A stretch of 64,000 bases of DNA. Origin: Paenibacillus sp. PAMC 26794. GTDB lineage: Bacteria; Bacillota; Bacilli; Paenibacillales; Paenibacillaceae. The DNA is taken from positions 62,001 to 126,000 of the forward strand of contig NZ_ANHX01000040.1 in assembly GCF_000316035.1 (NCBI RefSeq), written 5' to 3'. The notes beneath the pieces are model-generated. The model had not been told where the DNA came from, did not search any database, and saw only the letters and a list, made by a program, of their open reading frames with translations. Position numbers and translations under genes: made by a program. Positions 17,273 through 26,663 of this stretch are shown piece after piece (position 1 is the first letter of the stretch; every line of letters begins with the position of its first letter).

Positions 17273-18853
17273 TCACTCGGGTGCCTGAACATCCATAATC
17301 TCGTACACGCGCTTCATATCCAATGCCGAACGCAATGATTCGGCTACCCGATCAAACTCCATCTCCTTACGTTCATGCGCACTATATGTCTCCTGAAGCG
17401 GAGCCAGTCCCTTTCCTGCACGCAAGGCATTCAGCCACGAACGCCGGAATTGATCACTTTCAAACAAACCATGCAGGTAGGTTCCCCACACGCTGCCATC
17501 TACTGAGCCCCAGCCTTCTTGGAAAGGTTGACCACCTGGATGTGAGATTTCAAACAACGCGGTTACACGTTCAGGCTCGTGACACTCCGTAACGCCCATA
17601 TGAATCTCATATCCATTAACAGGTAATGAAGCATCTGTTACATCTCGCTCACCATACAGACGAATCGGGTGATTAGGCTGCACCCGTCCGGATGCTCTGA
17701 AGGTCTGCTTTTCCTGAAGAAACGTTGTCGATAGTGGGAGCCAGCCAAGTCCTTTTGCTTCCTGGATCTGATTCGCCTCCACAGCGAACGGGTCCTTCAG
17801 ATGACGTCCCAGCATCTGGTATCCGCCACATATCCCTACGAGCTGAACATGCTCACGCTCGGTCTGGCTGGCAATCGCCTGCTCCAGACCAGACTCACGC
17901 AGAAATGCCAGGTCACCTATGGTATCCTTCGTACCCGGTAGAAGAATGGCATCCGGACTGCCCAATTCCTCTGGCGAGGTCACGTAACGCACATTCACAT
18001 CTGGTTCACGGGAAAGTGCATCAAAATCTGTAAAGTTGGAAATTCGCGGATATCGGATCACCGCCAGATCCAGCTCGGTTTTGCCGGTTTTCCCATGACG
18101 CATAGAGTCCAGCACCACTGAATCCTCTGCTTCAATCTGAATATCTCTTATGTAAGGCAATACACCTAATACTGGAATGCCTGTCCGTTCTTCGAGCCAG
18201 TCGAGTCCTGGCTGCAACAGGGACAGATCGCCGCGGAACTTGTTGATAATGAACCCTTTGACACGCGCCACCTCATGGGGTTCCAGCAGCTCCAGCGTAC
18301 CTACAATGGAAGCGAACACCCCGCCCCGATCAATATCGGAGATCAGAATCACCGGCGCATCGGCCCAGCCTGCCAGATTCATGTTGACGATATCCCGGTC
18401 CTTCAGATTGATCTCGGCCGGACTGCCCGCTCCTTCCATCAGCACAATATCATAGGTATCCCGTAGCCGGTTCAACGCATCCATAACCGTCTGCTTTGCT
18501 TCAGGCAGGAAATGCTGACGGTAGTCGGATGCACTCATCTGGGCAAAAGGTACACCATGTACCACGATCTGCGAATGCATGTCCCGTACGGGCTTAATCA
18601 GGATCGGGTTCATGTCGGTTGTCGCGTCAATACCGCAGGCCTCGGCCTGTGCTCCCTGAGCCCGACCAATCTCCTTGCCATCTTCCGTCACATAGGAATT
18701 CAGTGCCATATTCTGTGACTTGAACGGAGCAGGCTTGAAGCCATCCTGCTTAAAAATCCGGCACAATGCCGTTGTGATGACACTTTTGCCCACATCAGAA
18801 GCCGTTCCTTGCAGCATCAGTACCGCCGCTGGTTGTGATGGCCTATCTTCCAC
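17273..18853 (-). CDS. cbiP: Cobyric acid synthase
   Basis: Glutamine-dependent amidase (CobQ/CbiP) that amidates adenosylcobyrinate a,c-diamide to cobyric acid, 526 aa. The N-terminal ATPase domain has LQGTASDVGKS and a DRGGVFASIVGT motif. The C-terminal glutaminase domain has the Cys nucleophile in GICGGYQMLG and His in GTYLHGLFES. The start is GTG 18853 with GGGGGAG a few nt upstream. Last gene of the btuF-to-cbiP operon, 90 nt after cobS. It is the one step here belonging to de novo side-chain synthesis rather than salvage. Confidence 0.95.
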   Translation of the reverse strand: MEDRPSQPAAVLMLQGTASDVGKSVITTALCRIFKQDGFKPAPFKSQNMALNSYVTEDGKEIGRAQGAQAEACGIDATTDMNPILIKPVRDMHSQIVVHGVPFAQMSASDYRQHFLPEAKQTVMDALNRLRDTYDIVLMEGAGSPAEINLKDRDIVNMNLAGWADAPVILISDIDRGGVFASIVGTLELLEPHEVARVKGFIINKFRGDLSLLQPGLDWLEERTGIPVLGVLPYIRDIQIEAEDSVVLDSMRHGKTGKTELDLAVIRYPRISNFTDFDALSREPDVNVRYVTSPEELGSPDAILLPGTKDTIGDLAFLRESGLEQAIASQTEREHVQLVGICGGYQMLGRHLKDPFAVEANQIQEAKGLGWLPLSTTFLQEKQTFRASGRVQPNHPIRLYGERDVTDASLPVNGYEIHMGVTECHEPERVTALFEISHPGGQPFQEGWGSVDGSVWGTYLHGLFESDQFRRSWLNALRAGKGLAPLQETYSAHERKEMEFDRVAESLRSALDMKRVYEIMDVQAPE

Positions 18854-18943
18854 GCTCTCTCCCCCTGTCTCCGTGTTATATCCAGATCACCTTGCTCCCA
18901 ACCTCATGCGTAACACTTTCCATACTGCTTCTTACTTCAAAAG

Positions 18944-19834
18944 TTACAGCCAGAACAGTCCTTGAAGCACGCTCAGCACGGTCAACAAAGCCGCCTCCAG
19001 CAGCTCATTCATGGCACCATACGTATCCCCGGTTAAACCGCCGAGCCGTTCACTGATCTGGGCAGCCACGAATCGGCCGATATAATAACACGCCACAGGC
19101 AGTATAATAACTGCCGTCACCGGGTATAGCCACCATGGCAGTGTTCCCAGCCCACTCACCATCGCATCCGCAATCCCCATATCCGGCTTGAAAAGCCACA
19201 CCGCGGCAAACGTAAGTGCCCCTGCGACCAAGGTCAGGCCCACAGCTGAACTTCGTGCACGCTGGACCTCCTTCCGCTTACCCAGACCTTTAAACAATAC
19301 GGCAAGTCCATCATCTCCGCGTGCATTCGGCCAGGCCGACATCGCATACACCATGAACCAGCGGCTCCAGATCATGGGGAGGATCAGCAGCGCACCGTAC
19401 ACCCAGTGGCCCCGGGCAATAAAATCGGCGATCAGCGCCGCTTTCATCATCAGCAGCAAGACGCAGGCGATCACACCCATGGCCCCTACACGGCTGTCCT
19501 TCATAATCTCCAGCATCCGTTCACGGGTACGATAACTGAGCAAGCCATCCGCCGTATCCATCCATCCGTCAAGATGGAGCCCTCCGGTGAGCCATACCCA
19601 TAACGTCAAGGTCAGGACAGCAGCCGGAAAGGCGGGAAGCACTGCACCACTTAAGGCTCCCGCGAGCCAGACACACAGACCAATAGTAGCACCGACCAGC
19701 GGATAAAAAACTACACTTTCCCGCAGCAGCGGCGGGACAAAATCGATTTGCATTTTGACAGGGAAACGGGACAAAAATTGAAAAGCGGCTGCCGCCGCAT
19801 GTTTGCGCTGAGGAGCAGGCGTGCCATCCTTCAT
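18944..19834 (-). CDS. cobS: Adenosylcobinamide-GDP ribazoletransferase (cobalamin synthase)
   Basis: Integral membrane enzyme joining adenosylcobinamide-GDP with alpha-ribazole, 296 aa. It shows the metal/substrate motif LDGWMDTADGLLS and several hydrophobic helices. The first ~20 residues are a hydrophilic extension (APQRKHAAAAAF). It overlaps cobU by 4 nt (ATGA), a coupled pair. It carries out the final condensation of the nucleotide loop. Confidence 0.95.
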   Translation of the reverse strand: MKDGTPAPQRKHAAAAAFQFLSRFPVKMQIDFVPPLLRESVVFYPLVGATIGLCVWLAGALSGAVLPAFPAAVLTLTLWVWLTGGLHLDGWMDTADGLLSYRTRERMLEIMKDSRVGAMGVIACVLLLMMKAALIADFIARGHWVYGALLILPMIWSRWFMVYAMSAWPNARGDDGLAVLFKGLGKRKEVQRARSSAVGLTLVAGALTFAAVWLFKPDMGIADAMVSGLGTLPWWLYPVTAVIILPVACYYIGRFVAAQISERLGGLTGDTYGAMNELLEAALLTVLSVLQGLFWL

Positions 19835-20391
19835 AAGCGGTACTCCTTGCTTTTTAGTTCAATCGCAATGCCTACGGTCACCAGAAACACTTCACCGCAT
19901 ATCGCCGCAATGCGCTGATTCAGTACACCGGCCAAATCCCGATATTTTCTGCCAAGGGCATATTCCGGTACGATCCCGTCTCCCACTTCATTCGTAACCA
20001 GAACAAGCAAACCGGGATAGGTTCGAATCGCTTCAACCATCGCGTCCAAATGTGCCTGTAACAACTGCTTCTCGTCATGCTCATGCGCTAACAAAACATT
20101 TGTCAGCCACAGCGTCAGGCAATCCACCAGAATGGTGGGTGCAGAAGTCCCTGTATGCCCTTCACCCATGCGGTTTATCAAAGCAGGCAGATGTATCGGT
20201 TCTTCCATCGTGTGCCACAGATACCCTGATGCCTCGCGCTGATGCTGATGCATGGCGATACGCTCACGCATTTCATCATCATACGCCTGAGCTGTCGCCA
20301 CATACCAAGCCTCCGAGGAACGCTGCATGCAGAGACGCTCGGCAAAGGAGCTTTTGCCACTGCGTGCCCCGCCCGTCACCAGTACACTCAT
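19831..20391 (-). CDS. cobU: Adenosylcobinamide kinase/guanylyltransferase
   Basis: Bifunctional kinase and guanylyltransferase activating adenosylcobinamide to the GDP form, 186 aa. P-loop GGARSGKSSFAE is at residues 7-18. The guanylylation-site histidine region (MHQHQRE) and LVTNEVGDGIVPE are typical. It overlaps cobT by 4 nt and cobS by 4 nt. Confidence 0.95.
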   Translation of the reverse strand: MSVLVTGGARSGKSSFAERLCMQRSSEAWYVATAQAYDDEMRERIAMHQHQREASGYLWHTMEEPIHLPALINRMGEGHTGTSAPTILVDCLTLWLTNVLLAHEHDEKQLLQAHLDAMVEAIRTYPGLLVLVTNEVGDGIVPEYALGRKYRDLAGVLNQRIAAICGEVFLVTVGIAIELKSKEYRL

Positions 20392-21545
20392 CGGGAACCC
20401 TCTCTTTGCAGGGATGAAGCACCAGTAACATCAGAGTCCGCTACATCTCCCTCACTTCCACAGACTTCGGTATCCGAAGCCTTGTTCGTTCCATCCGATA
20501 CCCCTGCACTTGCAAAGGTCGCCATCTCATTCAGAATGAGACAGGCTGCATCAATCAGATGAAGACTGAGCACACCGCCTGTGCCCTCACCCAGACGCAT
20601 GTCCAGATCCAGCATCGGTTTCAGATCAAGTTCACGAAGCAGAGTTGCATGTCCACTTTCATGTGAAGTATGAGAAGCGACCATATAGGCTGTGCTCAGA
20701 GGTGCAAGTTGTCTCGCAACCAGCGCGGCCGCGGTCGAGATGAACCCGTCTACAACGACCGGGCAACGATGAGCAGCGGCCGCGAGAATAACCCCGGTGA
20801 GTCCAGCAATCTCCAGGCCACCCACCTTGCACAGAACATCCAGTGCATCTTCCGGGTTCGGTGCGTTTACGCTAAGCGCCCGGCTGACTACAGCAGCCTT
20901 GCGCTGCAAGCCTGCATCATCAATGCCGGTGCCTCTCCCCACGGCGGCAGCTGGTGCAACTCCGGTTAACGCGCTCATTACCGCAGCACTTGCGGTGGTG
21001 TTGCCAATCCCCATTTCCCCGGTGACAAACAGTTGTGTTCCCTTCGCCACCTCTGCCGATACAACTTCGGCTCCTGCAAGGATAGCGCTGACTGCCTCAT
21101 CCCGGGTCATCGCTGCACCTCGGGCCATGTTGGCCGTGCCTTTGCGAATTTTACGGGAAAGCAGGTCCGGATGTTCAAGATCGGCATTCACACCGATATC
21201 CACACAGATCACATCAGCTCCGGCGTGACGGGCAAGCACATTCACCGCAGCGCCTCCAGCGAGGAAATTCAGGACCATCTGCGGGGTCACTTCAGCAGGA
21301 AAAGCACTGATGCCTTCTTCCACTACGCCGTGATCTGCGGCCATGACAATGACCGCTCTGTGATCAAAACGTGGACGTGCATTGCCCGTCATACCTGCCA
21401 GACGGATCACCAGCTCTTCCAATTTGCCCAGACTTCCCGGTGGCTTCGTCAACGAATCCACATGCGCAGAGGTTTCTGCCGCCACTTGCTGATCAGGAGC
21501 AGTAATCTTACTTATTAAATGCTCCAACACCTGTTCATTATTCAT
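20388..21545 (-). CDS. cobT: Nicotinate-nucleotide-dimethylbenzimidazole phosphoribosyltransferase
   Basis: Makes alpha-ribazole phosphate from DMB and nicotinate mononucleotide, 385 aa. It has the SLTKPPGSLGKLE N-terminus, HGVVEEGISAFP, GEMGIGNTTASAAV and the catalytic Glu in MRLGEGTGG. After the normal family end near NEMATFASAGVS there is an acidic tail of about 35 residues that runs into the cobU start (4-nt overlap). ATG 21545 has GAAGGAAG upstream. ATG 21590 directly follows the btuD stop without a good ribosome site and adds 15 unrelated residues. Confidence 0.95.
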   Translation of the reverse strand: MNNEQVLEHLISKITAPDQQVAAETSAHVDSLTKPPGSLGKLEELVIRLAGMTGNARPRFDHRAVIVMAADHGVVEEGISAFPAEVTPQMVLNFLAGGAAVNVLARHAGADVICVDIGVNADLEHPDLLSRKIRKGTANMARGAAMTRDEAVSAILAGAEVVSAEVAKGTQLFVTGEMGIGNTTASAAVMSALTGVAPAAAVGRGTGIDDAGLQRKAAVVSRALSVNAPNPEDALDVLCKVGGLEIAGLTGVILAAAAHRCPVVVDGFISTAAALVARQLAPLSTAYMVASHTSHESGHATLLRELDLKPMLDLDMRLGEGTGGVLSLHLIDAACLILNEMATFASAGVSDGTNKASDTEVCGSEGDVADSDVTGASSLQREGSR

Positions 21546-21590
21546 ACAACCAGCACTTCCTTCATCAAAATATGGGTTGCCCCGCTTCAT

Positions 21591-22403
21591 TTAATCGATG
21601 TCCCGCCGCAGCAGCAGTTGAGGTATGGCATGGTCGGGATGAGAGACAATCGCGGGTTTGACGCGAAATATGTCCTGGATATTCTCATCGTTGATCAACG
21701 TATGAGGCGTGCCCTTTCCAACCACCATGCCCTCACGCAGCGCCAGAATGTGATCGCAAAATAACGCGGCCAGATTCAAATCATGCAGCACAGCCACAAT
21801 CGTAATGTTAGTTCTCTGTCGCCATGCCGATAACAATTCCATGAATTGCAATTGATATTTAATATCCAGAAACGTGGTCGGCTCGTCCAGCAGCAGCAAC
21901 CGCGGCTCCTGAGCCATAACTTTGGCAAGTGCGACCCGCTGCCGTTGCCCGCCGCTGAGTGCATCCAGCGGTCTGTCCGCCAGCTCTGTCAATCCCAGGT
22001 CTTCAAGCACCCTGTCCACCACAAGTGCCCCATCGCCCGCTTCCCGCCCCAACCAGTTCTGGTACGGATATCGCCCCATCTCCACCACGTCTCGCACGGG
22101 ATAGGAGATGGCTGGCAGGCCGTCCTGCTGCAATACAGCGATCATGCGCGACAGGTCCTTACGGCTGTAAGAGCCGATGTCTCGACCATCGATACGGATC
22201 TGACCTTCGCTTAACTGTTCCGTTCCGGCAATAAGCTGGATCAGGGTGGACTTGCCACTGCCGTTTGGTCCGACAACTCCCCACCAGTCACCTTCGCCAA
22301 CATGCCAGTCTACATTGCGCAGTGCCTGATGATTGCCATATGACTTCCCTGCTCCCTTAACGGAGATAAGTGAAGTCGAGTTGGAACTGGTACTGGAATT
22401 CAT
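21591..22403 (-). CDS. btuD: Cobalamin ABC transporter ATP-binding protein
   Basis: ATPase of a type II (BtuCD/FecE-like) importer, 270 aa. Walker A is GPNGSGKST, the signature LSGGQRQRVALAK, Walker B LLLLDEPTTFLD, and the switch His is in VLHDLNL. It overlaps btuC by 4 nt. The position under a cobalamin riboswitch and beside cob genes favours corrinoid over siderophore as cargo. Confidence 0.93.
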   Translation of the reverse strand: MNSSTSSNSTSLISVKGAGKSYGNHQALRNVDWHVGEGDWWGVVGPNGSGKSTLIQLIAGTEQLSEGQIRIDGRDIGSYSRKDLSRMIAVLQQDGLPAISYPVRDVVEMGRYPYQNWLGREAGDGALVVDRVLEDLGLTELADRPLDALSGGQRQRVALAKVMAQEPRLLLLDEPTTFLDIKYQLQFMELLSAWRQRTNITIVAVLHDLNLAALFCDHILALREGMVVGKGTPHTLINDENIQDIFRVKPAIVSHPDHAIPQLLLRRDID

Positions 22404-23446
22404 GGCATCATCCCCTTCTGCAACTTTTTGTTCCGGTGCAGCAGGTAAGCAAAGAACGGCGCACCAACAAAGGCGGTGACAACACCGAGCGGAATTTCAG
22501 TTGGCGCCAGCAACGACCTTGCGATGGTATCGGCCCACACCATGAAGATCGCTCCGCCAATGGCAGACAAAGGTACCAGCAGTCGGTAATCCGATCCCAC
22601 CAGCAGCCGCAACATATGCGGGATTACCAATCCAACGAATCCGATGACACCCGATACGGAGACAGCACCTGCGGTCAGCAGTGTGCCAACTGCCAGCACG
22701 GACAGCTTGAGTCTGTCCACTCCGATCCCGATATGTGCCGCTTGACGTTCTCCCAGTGCAAGCACATTCAACGAGCGTGCGCGGCTCCATAGAAAGACCA
22801 GCCCTAACAGAAAATACGGGAAAAGGATGGCCGTATACGACCACCCACGCAGAGCCAGACTTCCCATCGTCCAGTATATAATTTCATTAATCGTCTGTTT
22901 CGACATGGTCGACAGGAAGGAAACAACTGCGCCCAGGAAACTTTGCATGACCACACCAGCCAGAATGAGGCTATGTGTAGGTATTTTACGCCCTTCACGA
23001 GCCAGTGCCATAACAAACCATAACGTGATGACACCCGTCAAAAACGCCACCAGTGGCAACGTCCAGATTCCGATTAGTGCATACTGCAATCCGAAGAAAA
23101 TCAGAAAGGCTGCACCCACCGAAGCACCGGATGATACGCCCAGGGTGAACGGGTCTGCCAGCGGGTTCCGAAGAACCCCCTGGAATCCCGCACCGGCAAT
23201 CGCCAACGATGCGCCCACGAGCACAGCAAGCAGTACACGTGGGAATCTGACTTTCCAGATAATCTGTTCGGCTGCCTTATTCCAATCCGGTGTAATCCAA
23301 TCGCCCACCCAGGGAATTTTGTGAATCAGGATGCCTGCAATATCCCGGATCGGCAACGCTACTGAACCAATGCCCAAGCAGATGAGCACGGTGAGCACCA
23401 GCAGCACCATGCCCGTCGTTCCGAACAGGATCAGCTTTTTACTCAT
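22400..23446 (-). CDS. btuC: Cobalamin ABC transporter permease
   Basis: FecCD/BtuC-type permease, 348 aa, with about ten hydrophobic segments. Typical motifs are RFPRVLLAVLVGASLAIAG, GVLRNPLADPFTLGVSSGAS and GFVGLVIPHMLR. It overlaps btuF and btuD by 4 nt each, so the three transporter genes are tightly coupled. Confidence 0.94.
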   Translation of the reverse strand: MSKKLILFGTTGMVLLVLTVLICLGIGSVALPIRDIAGILIHKIPWVGDWITPDWNKAAEQIIWKVRFPRVLLAVLVGASLAIAGAGFQGVLRNPLADPFTLGVSSGASVGAAFLIFFGLQYALIGIWTLPLVAFLTGVITLWFVMALAREGRKIPTHSLILAGVVMQSFLGAVVSFLSTMSKQTINEIIYWTMGSLALRGWSYTAILFPYFLLGLVFLWSRARSLNVLALGERQAAHIGIGVDRLKLSVLAVGTLLTAGAVSVSGVIGFVGLVIPHMLRLLVGSDYRLLVPLSAIGGAIFMVWADTIARSLLAPTEIPLGVVTAFVGAPFFAYLLHRNKKLQKGMMP

Positions 23447-24441
23447 TGGAACAAGTCAGGGTAGATCGCTTTGGCTACTTCTTTCAACCCTTGAGTTACC
23501 CGTGGACCCGGACGGCTCAGCAGGTTGGCATCCAAGCCAATAACCGCGTCGTTTTTCACAGCCGTAATTTGATCCCAGCCGCTGCGCGCCTTGATGATCT
23601 GATCCAGTGTTTTGGAGTTTTCGTCAATTACATCGTTGGCATACAAAATCACATCCGGGTTGGAGGCAATCACGTTCTCTTCGTTGATCTGATACCAGCC
23701 TTCGTTGTCCGAAGCAATATTGGTTCCTCCGGCTACGGTGATCAGTTCGTCCATGAACTCACCTTTACCTACCGACCAACCTGGGGAGAATTCAACGTAT
23801 ACTTTTTTCTTCTCTTCCGGTTTAACTGCCTTCACCGCTTCGGTTACATCCGTCACGTCCTGTTTCATCTGAGTGATGATTTCTTGTGCTTTTTCCTGAT
23901 GATCGGTGATTTTACCGAAGGTTTCGATATTATTCATCACATCGTCAATGGATTTAGGATCCGTTTTGAATATGGTAATACCCAAATCACGTAGCTTTTT
24001 CACCGCATCCTCGCTCATTGAAATACCTGTGAAGACAATGTCGGCTTCAGCGGCAATGATGGACTCTTCATTGGGCTTGCTGATACCGCCCATTTTAGCT
24101 TTGGTTGTTGCCGCTTCCGGATAATCGTCATAGTCGGATACACCAACAATTTGATCGTCCAATCCAAGGGCAAACAGGGATTCCGTCTCAGCTGGAGACA
24201 CGGATACGATTTTGGCCGGTGCCTTTTCAAAGGTGAACGATTCACCCGTTGCATCCGTAACGGTAAGTGGATATTGTGTTTTGAGATCCGTCTGCGCCTG
24301 GCCTTGTGACTGCTCCTGTGCCGGTTGCTGTGAAGTACCTGTGCCCTCGTTTGTTGTTGCATTGCCACATCCGGCCAAAGCCAGTGCGAGTGCCGCTGCA
24401 CTTAGCAGGGACGCTACGTTTTTCCAATTTTTGAAATTCAT
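23443..24441 (-). CDS. btuF: Cobalamin-binding lipoprotein
   Basis: Substrate-binding lipoprotein of the corrinoid importer, 332 aa. Lipobox LAGC (Cys25) is followed by a Q/E/G-rich linker and a helical-backbone binding domain (PAKIVSVSPAETESLFALG, then the ADIVFTG region, LDANLLSRPGPRV). First gene after the cobalamin riboswitch. ATG 24441 has AAGGGGAG upstream; the frame to 24507 lacks a ribosome site and would displace the signal peptide. Confidence 0.92.
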   Translation of the reverse strand: MNFKNWKNVASLLSAAALALALAGCGNATTNEGTGTSQQPAQEQSQGQAQTDLKTQYPLTVTDATGESFTFEKAPAKIVSVSPAETESLFALGLDDQIVGVSDYDDYPEAATTKAKMGGISKPNEESIIAAEADIVFTGISMSEDAVKKLRDLGITIFKTDPKSIDDVMNNIETFGKITDHQEKAQEIITQMKQDVTDVTEAVKAVKPEEKKKVYVEFSPGWSVGKGEFMDELITVAGGTNIASDNEGWYQINEENVIASNPDVILYANDVIDENSKTLDQIIKARSGWDQITAVKNDAVIGLDANLLSRPGPRVTQGLKEVAKAIYPDLFQ

Positions 24442-24526
24442 TCTGTTATTCTCCCCTTCTCTATTTGTACTATTTTCTTGCATCATGCTCGAACTCTTAC
24501 TCCCCATGCCTTGGTGTTCCTGTACA

Positions 24527-24566
24527 ATAAAAAAATCCCTAATCCTTACGTCTAGGATCAGGGATG
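24527..24566 (-). terminator. Terminator of the cobalamin riboswitch leader
   Basis: On the minus strand ATCCCTGATCCT pairs with AGGATTAGGGAT, followed by TTTTTTT. It lies between the aptamer and btuF and is the expected expression platform. Confidence 0.85.
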
Positions 24567-24614
24567 ACGTCTCGCATATGGCGATCTGTACATGTTCAAC
24601 AAAGGGTTGTCCAT

Positions 24615-24860
24615 GCGCATAGAATAGCCCGAAACGCTGTCCTTTCCTCGAAGGAACACCGGTTTGTACGTCCAGGGCAGGTAACCTGACTTACAGGAAT
24701 CATCCTGTTTTACAGTGGCGGGACCGTGCCGGATTTGCACCGGCTTCCCCATTTCACCCTTGTGTGTTTCATGACTCATACTAATTTGCCATGAAAAAAC
24801 AGCCTTCACACGCGGGACCCTTGGTCGCTGATATGGTAAACCATTGCCGTGTAATTTCTG
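24615..24860 (-). promoter_or_regulatory. Cobalamin riboswitch
   Basis: Class-I AdoCbl aptamer on the minus strand: GGGTGAAATGGGGAAGCCGG, GCAAATCCGGCACGGTCCC, the B12 box GCCACTG (24719-24713), and GTCAGGTTACCTGCCC. Boundaries are approximate. With the terminator at 24527-24566 it should switch off btuF-to-cbiP when cobalamin is plentiful. Confidence 0.93.
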
Positions 24861-24934
24861 CATGTTGCATACTCCTTCAGGCTTCACAGCCTGCAGCGAA
24901 TCTGCATCCATGCTGGAGTCACACTTCTGTTGTG

Positions 24935-24963
24935 ATTATAGGGTATATTGTACATCCTTACAA
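24935..24963 (-). promoter_or_regulatory. Internal promoter ahead of the cobalamin riboswitch
   Basis: On the minus strand TTGTAA (24963-24958), 17 bp, TATAAT (24940-24935). The -35 overlaps the TAA stop codon of cobC (24960-24958). Confidence 0.7.
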
Positions 24964-25644
24964 CCCGATTAGCGGAAAAGTCACTCTGCTGCCAGACCAC
25001 TGATTCCCCTGTTGATCAAGCTGAACCTGAATCGCCTGTCCCGGTACGACATGTGTATCCCAGAACCCAAGCCCGGCAATCAGACGGGACAAGGCATACC
25101 GGATGACACCACCATGCGTAACCACAACTATGGTTGGCACTCGCCCCTCATCAACGTGCATTGAAGGACGACCCTCCAACAACATCTCTTGGAGAAAGGA
25201 ATCCAACCGTCCGGTAAACTCCTGCCACGATTCCCCTCCGGGCGGAGTGACCTCCTGCGGCGCATCAATCCAGTTTCGGTACACAGGGTTATCCTTGAGC
25301 TGATCATACGTTAGCCCTTCCCACTGTCCAAAATCATTCTCACGCAGACGCGAGTCGAACTTCACCTGTCCGCTGGCATCAGGAAGAATCTGTTCCAGCG
25401 TCTGCCGGCAGCGAAGCAGATCACTGCAATATACCTCGTTCCACAAAACACCGCTCAATTGTTCATGAAGCGGAGCCAGTTCTTCTTTGGCATTTGACAG
25501 CAGACCGATGTCGGTATGCCCCAGGTATCTTTTTTCCACATTCCACAGCGTTGTCCCGTGACGGACCCACAGAATGTTTCGTTTCAGTGGGCCAGGTTGA
25601 TCCCCATGTACTTCATGACCTGCATTCCCTTCATTTACGACCAT
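24958..25644 (-). CDS. cobC: Histidine phosphatase, probable alpha-ribazole phosphatase
   Basis: Phosphoglycerate-mutase-like phosphatase, 228 aa, with the WVRHGTTLWN motif (phospho-His), SDLLRCRQT, RENDFGQWEGLTYDQL and a second His in VTHGGVIRY. In this context it most likely dephosphorylates alpha-ribazole or adenosylcobalamin phosphate. ATG 25644 has GGAGGGAC 9 nt upstream and overlaps the cbiB stop by 10 nt. It ends the upstream half of the cobalamin cluster. Confidence 0.88.
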   Translation of the reverse strand: MVVNEGNAGHEVHGDQPGPLKRNILWVRHGTTLWNVEKRYLGHTDIGLLSNAKEELAPLHEQLSGVLWNEVYCSDLLRCRQTLEQILPDASGQVKFDSRLRENDFGQWEGLTYDQLKDNPVYRNWIDAPQEVTPPGGESWQEFTGRLDSFLQEMLLEGRPSMHVDEGRVPTIVVVTHGGVIRYALSRLIAGLGFWDTHVVPGQAIQVQLDQQGNQWSGSRVTFPLIGL

Positions 25645-26663
25645 AACAGCGTCCCTCCTGCCAGCCACACCCCCAGCGTTATGAACAGGCACAGTACCAC
25701 AAAAGCCCCTGCCGACCAGAACATCAGGCGTGATGTTTGCACAATATCCTCGGCTTCCATCGGCCGTGTGGCCTCGCCCATGTAGGCACGAAATGAAGCA
25801 ACTCCGTGATACACGTTATGTCCGCCAAGCCGGATGCCCAGTGCTCCAGCCACCGCAGATTCGGGAAAACCGCTATTCGGACTTGGATGCAGTCTTGCAT
25901 CCCGTGCAACCATGCGCGCTGCTCCTTTGGCGTCCAGCTTCATGACCCAGGCACCCACGATTAACAGAATCGCGGTCAGCCGGGCAGGTATCCAGTTCGC
26001 CACATCATCCAGACGGGCCGAGGCCCAACCAAGATGCAGATACTTGTCATTTTTATATCCGACCATGGAATCCAGCGTGTTGACGGCGCGATAAGCCATG
26101 GCAAGCGGAGCGCCTCCAATGAGCGCATAGAATAACGGGGATACAATGGCATCCACGATATTTTCGGCAACCGTCTCTACCGTTCCACGCACAACCTCGG
26201 GTTCATCCAGATGCGCCGTATCACGTCCAACAATCATGCCCAGTGAACGTCTGGCCGCCGGCCAATCCTGCTGCTTCAGATGACGATATACTTCCATACC
26301 TGCATCCTTTAGCCCTTTTGAAGCAATGGTTGTTGCGATGAGCACCACTTCAGCTACCGCTGCAATGACAGGATGAATCAACCAAAGCACATATACGAGT
26401 CCCCAGGTGATGGCAAAAGAACCCCCCGCAATCACAATCGGGAACAACATCCCTGCTCTCTTCAGACCCGAATCTGTGCGCACACGCGAGCGAATGACAC
26501 GCTCCAACGCCGAGATGCCTTTGCCCATGCCAATCACCGGGTGGGGAATCCAGCGCGGATCTCCGATACATCGGTCCAACAGGTACGCCAGTATAATAAT
26601 CCAGGCTCCTGCCATGCCTGTCCAGAACGGCCAGGTCCATAGATGTTCCACCTCAAAAGTCAT
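25635..26663 (-). CDS. cbiB: Adenosylcobinamide-phosphate synthase
   Basis: Membrane enzyme attaching aminopropanol phosphate (or a relative) to cobyric acid, 342 aa. Family motifs are LDRCIGDPRWIPHPVIGMG, RDTAHLDEPEVVRGTVET, AENIVDAIVSPLFY and LHPSPNSGFPESAVAGALG. ATG 26663 overlaps the cbiZ stop by 4 nt and has GAGAGGA upstream; the earlier ATG 26687 would lie deep in cbiZ. Confidence 0.95.
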   Translation of the reverse strand: MTFEVEHLWTWPFWTGMAGAWIIILAYLLDRCIGDPRWIPHPVIGMGKGISALERVIRSRVRTDSGLKRAGMLFPIVIAGGSFAITWGLVYVLWLIHPVIAAVAEVVLIATTIASKGLKDAGMEVYRHLKQQDWPAARRSLGMIVGRDTAHLDEPEVVRGTVETVAENIVDAIVSPLFYALIGGAPLAMAYRAVNTLDSMVGYKNDKYLHLGWASARLDDVANWIPARLTAILLIVGAWVMKLDAKGAARMVARDARLHPSPNSGFPESAVAGALGIRLGGHNVYHGVASFRAYMGEATRPMEAEDIVQTSRLMFWSAGAFVVLCLFITLGVWLAGGTLLWS

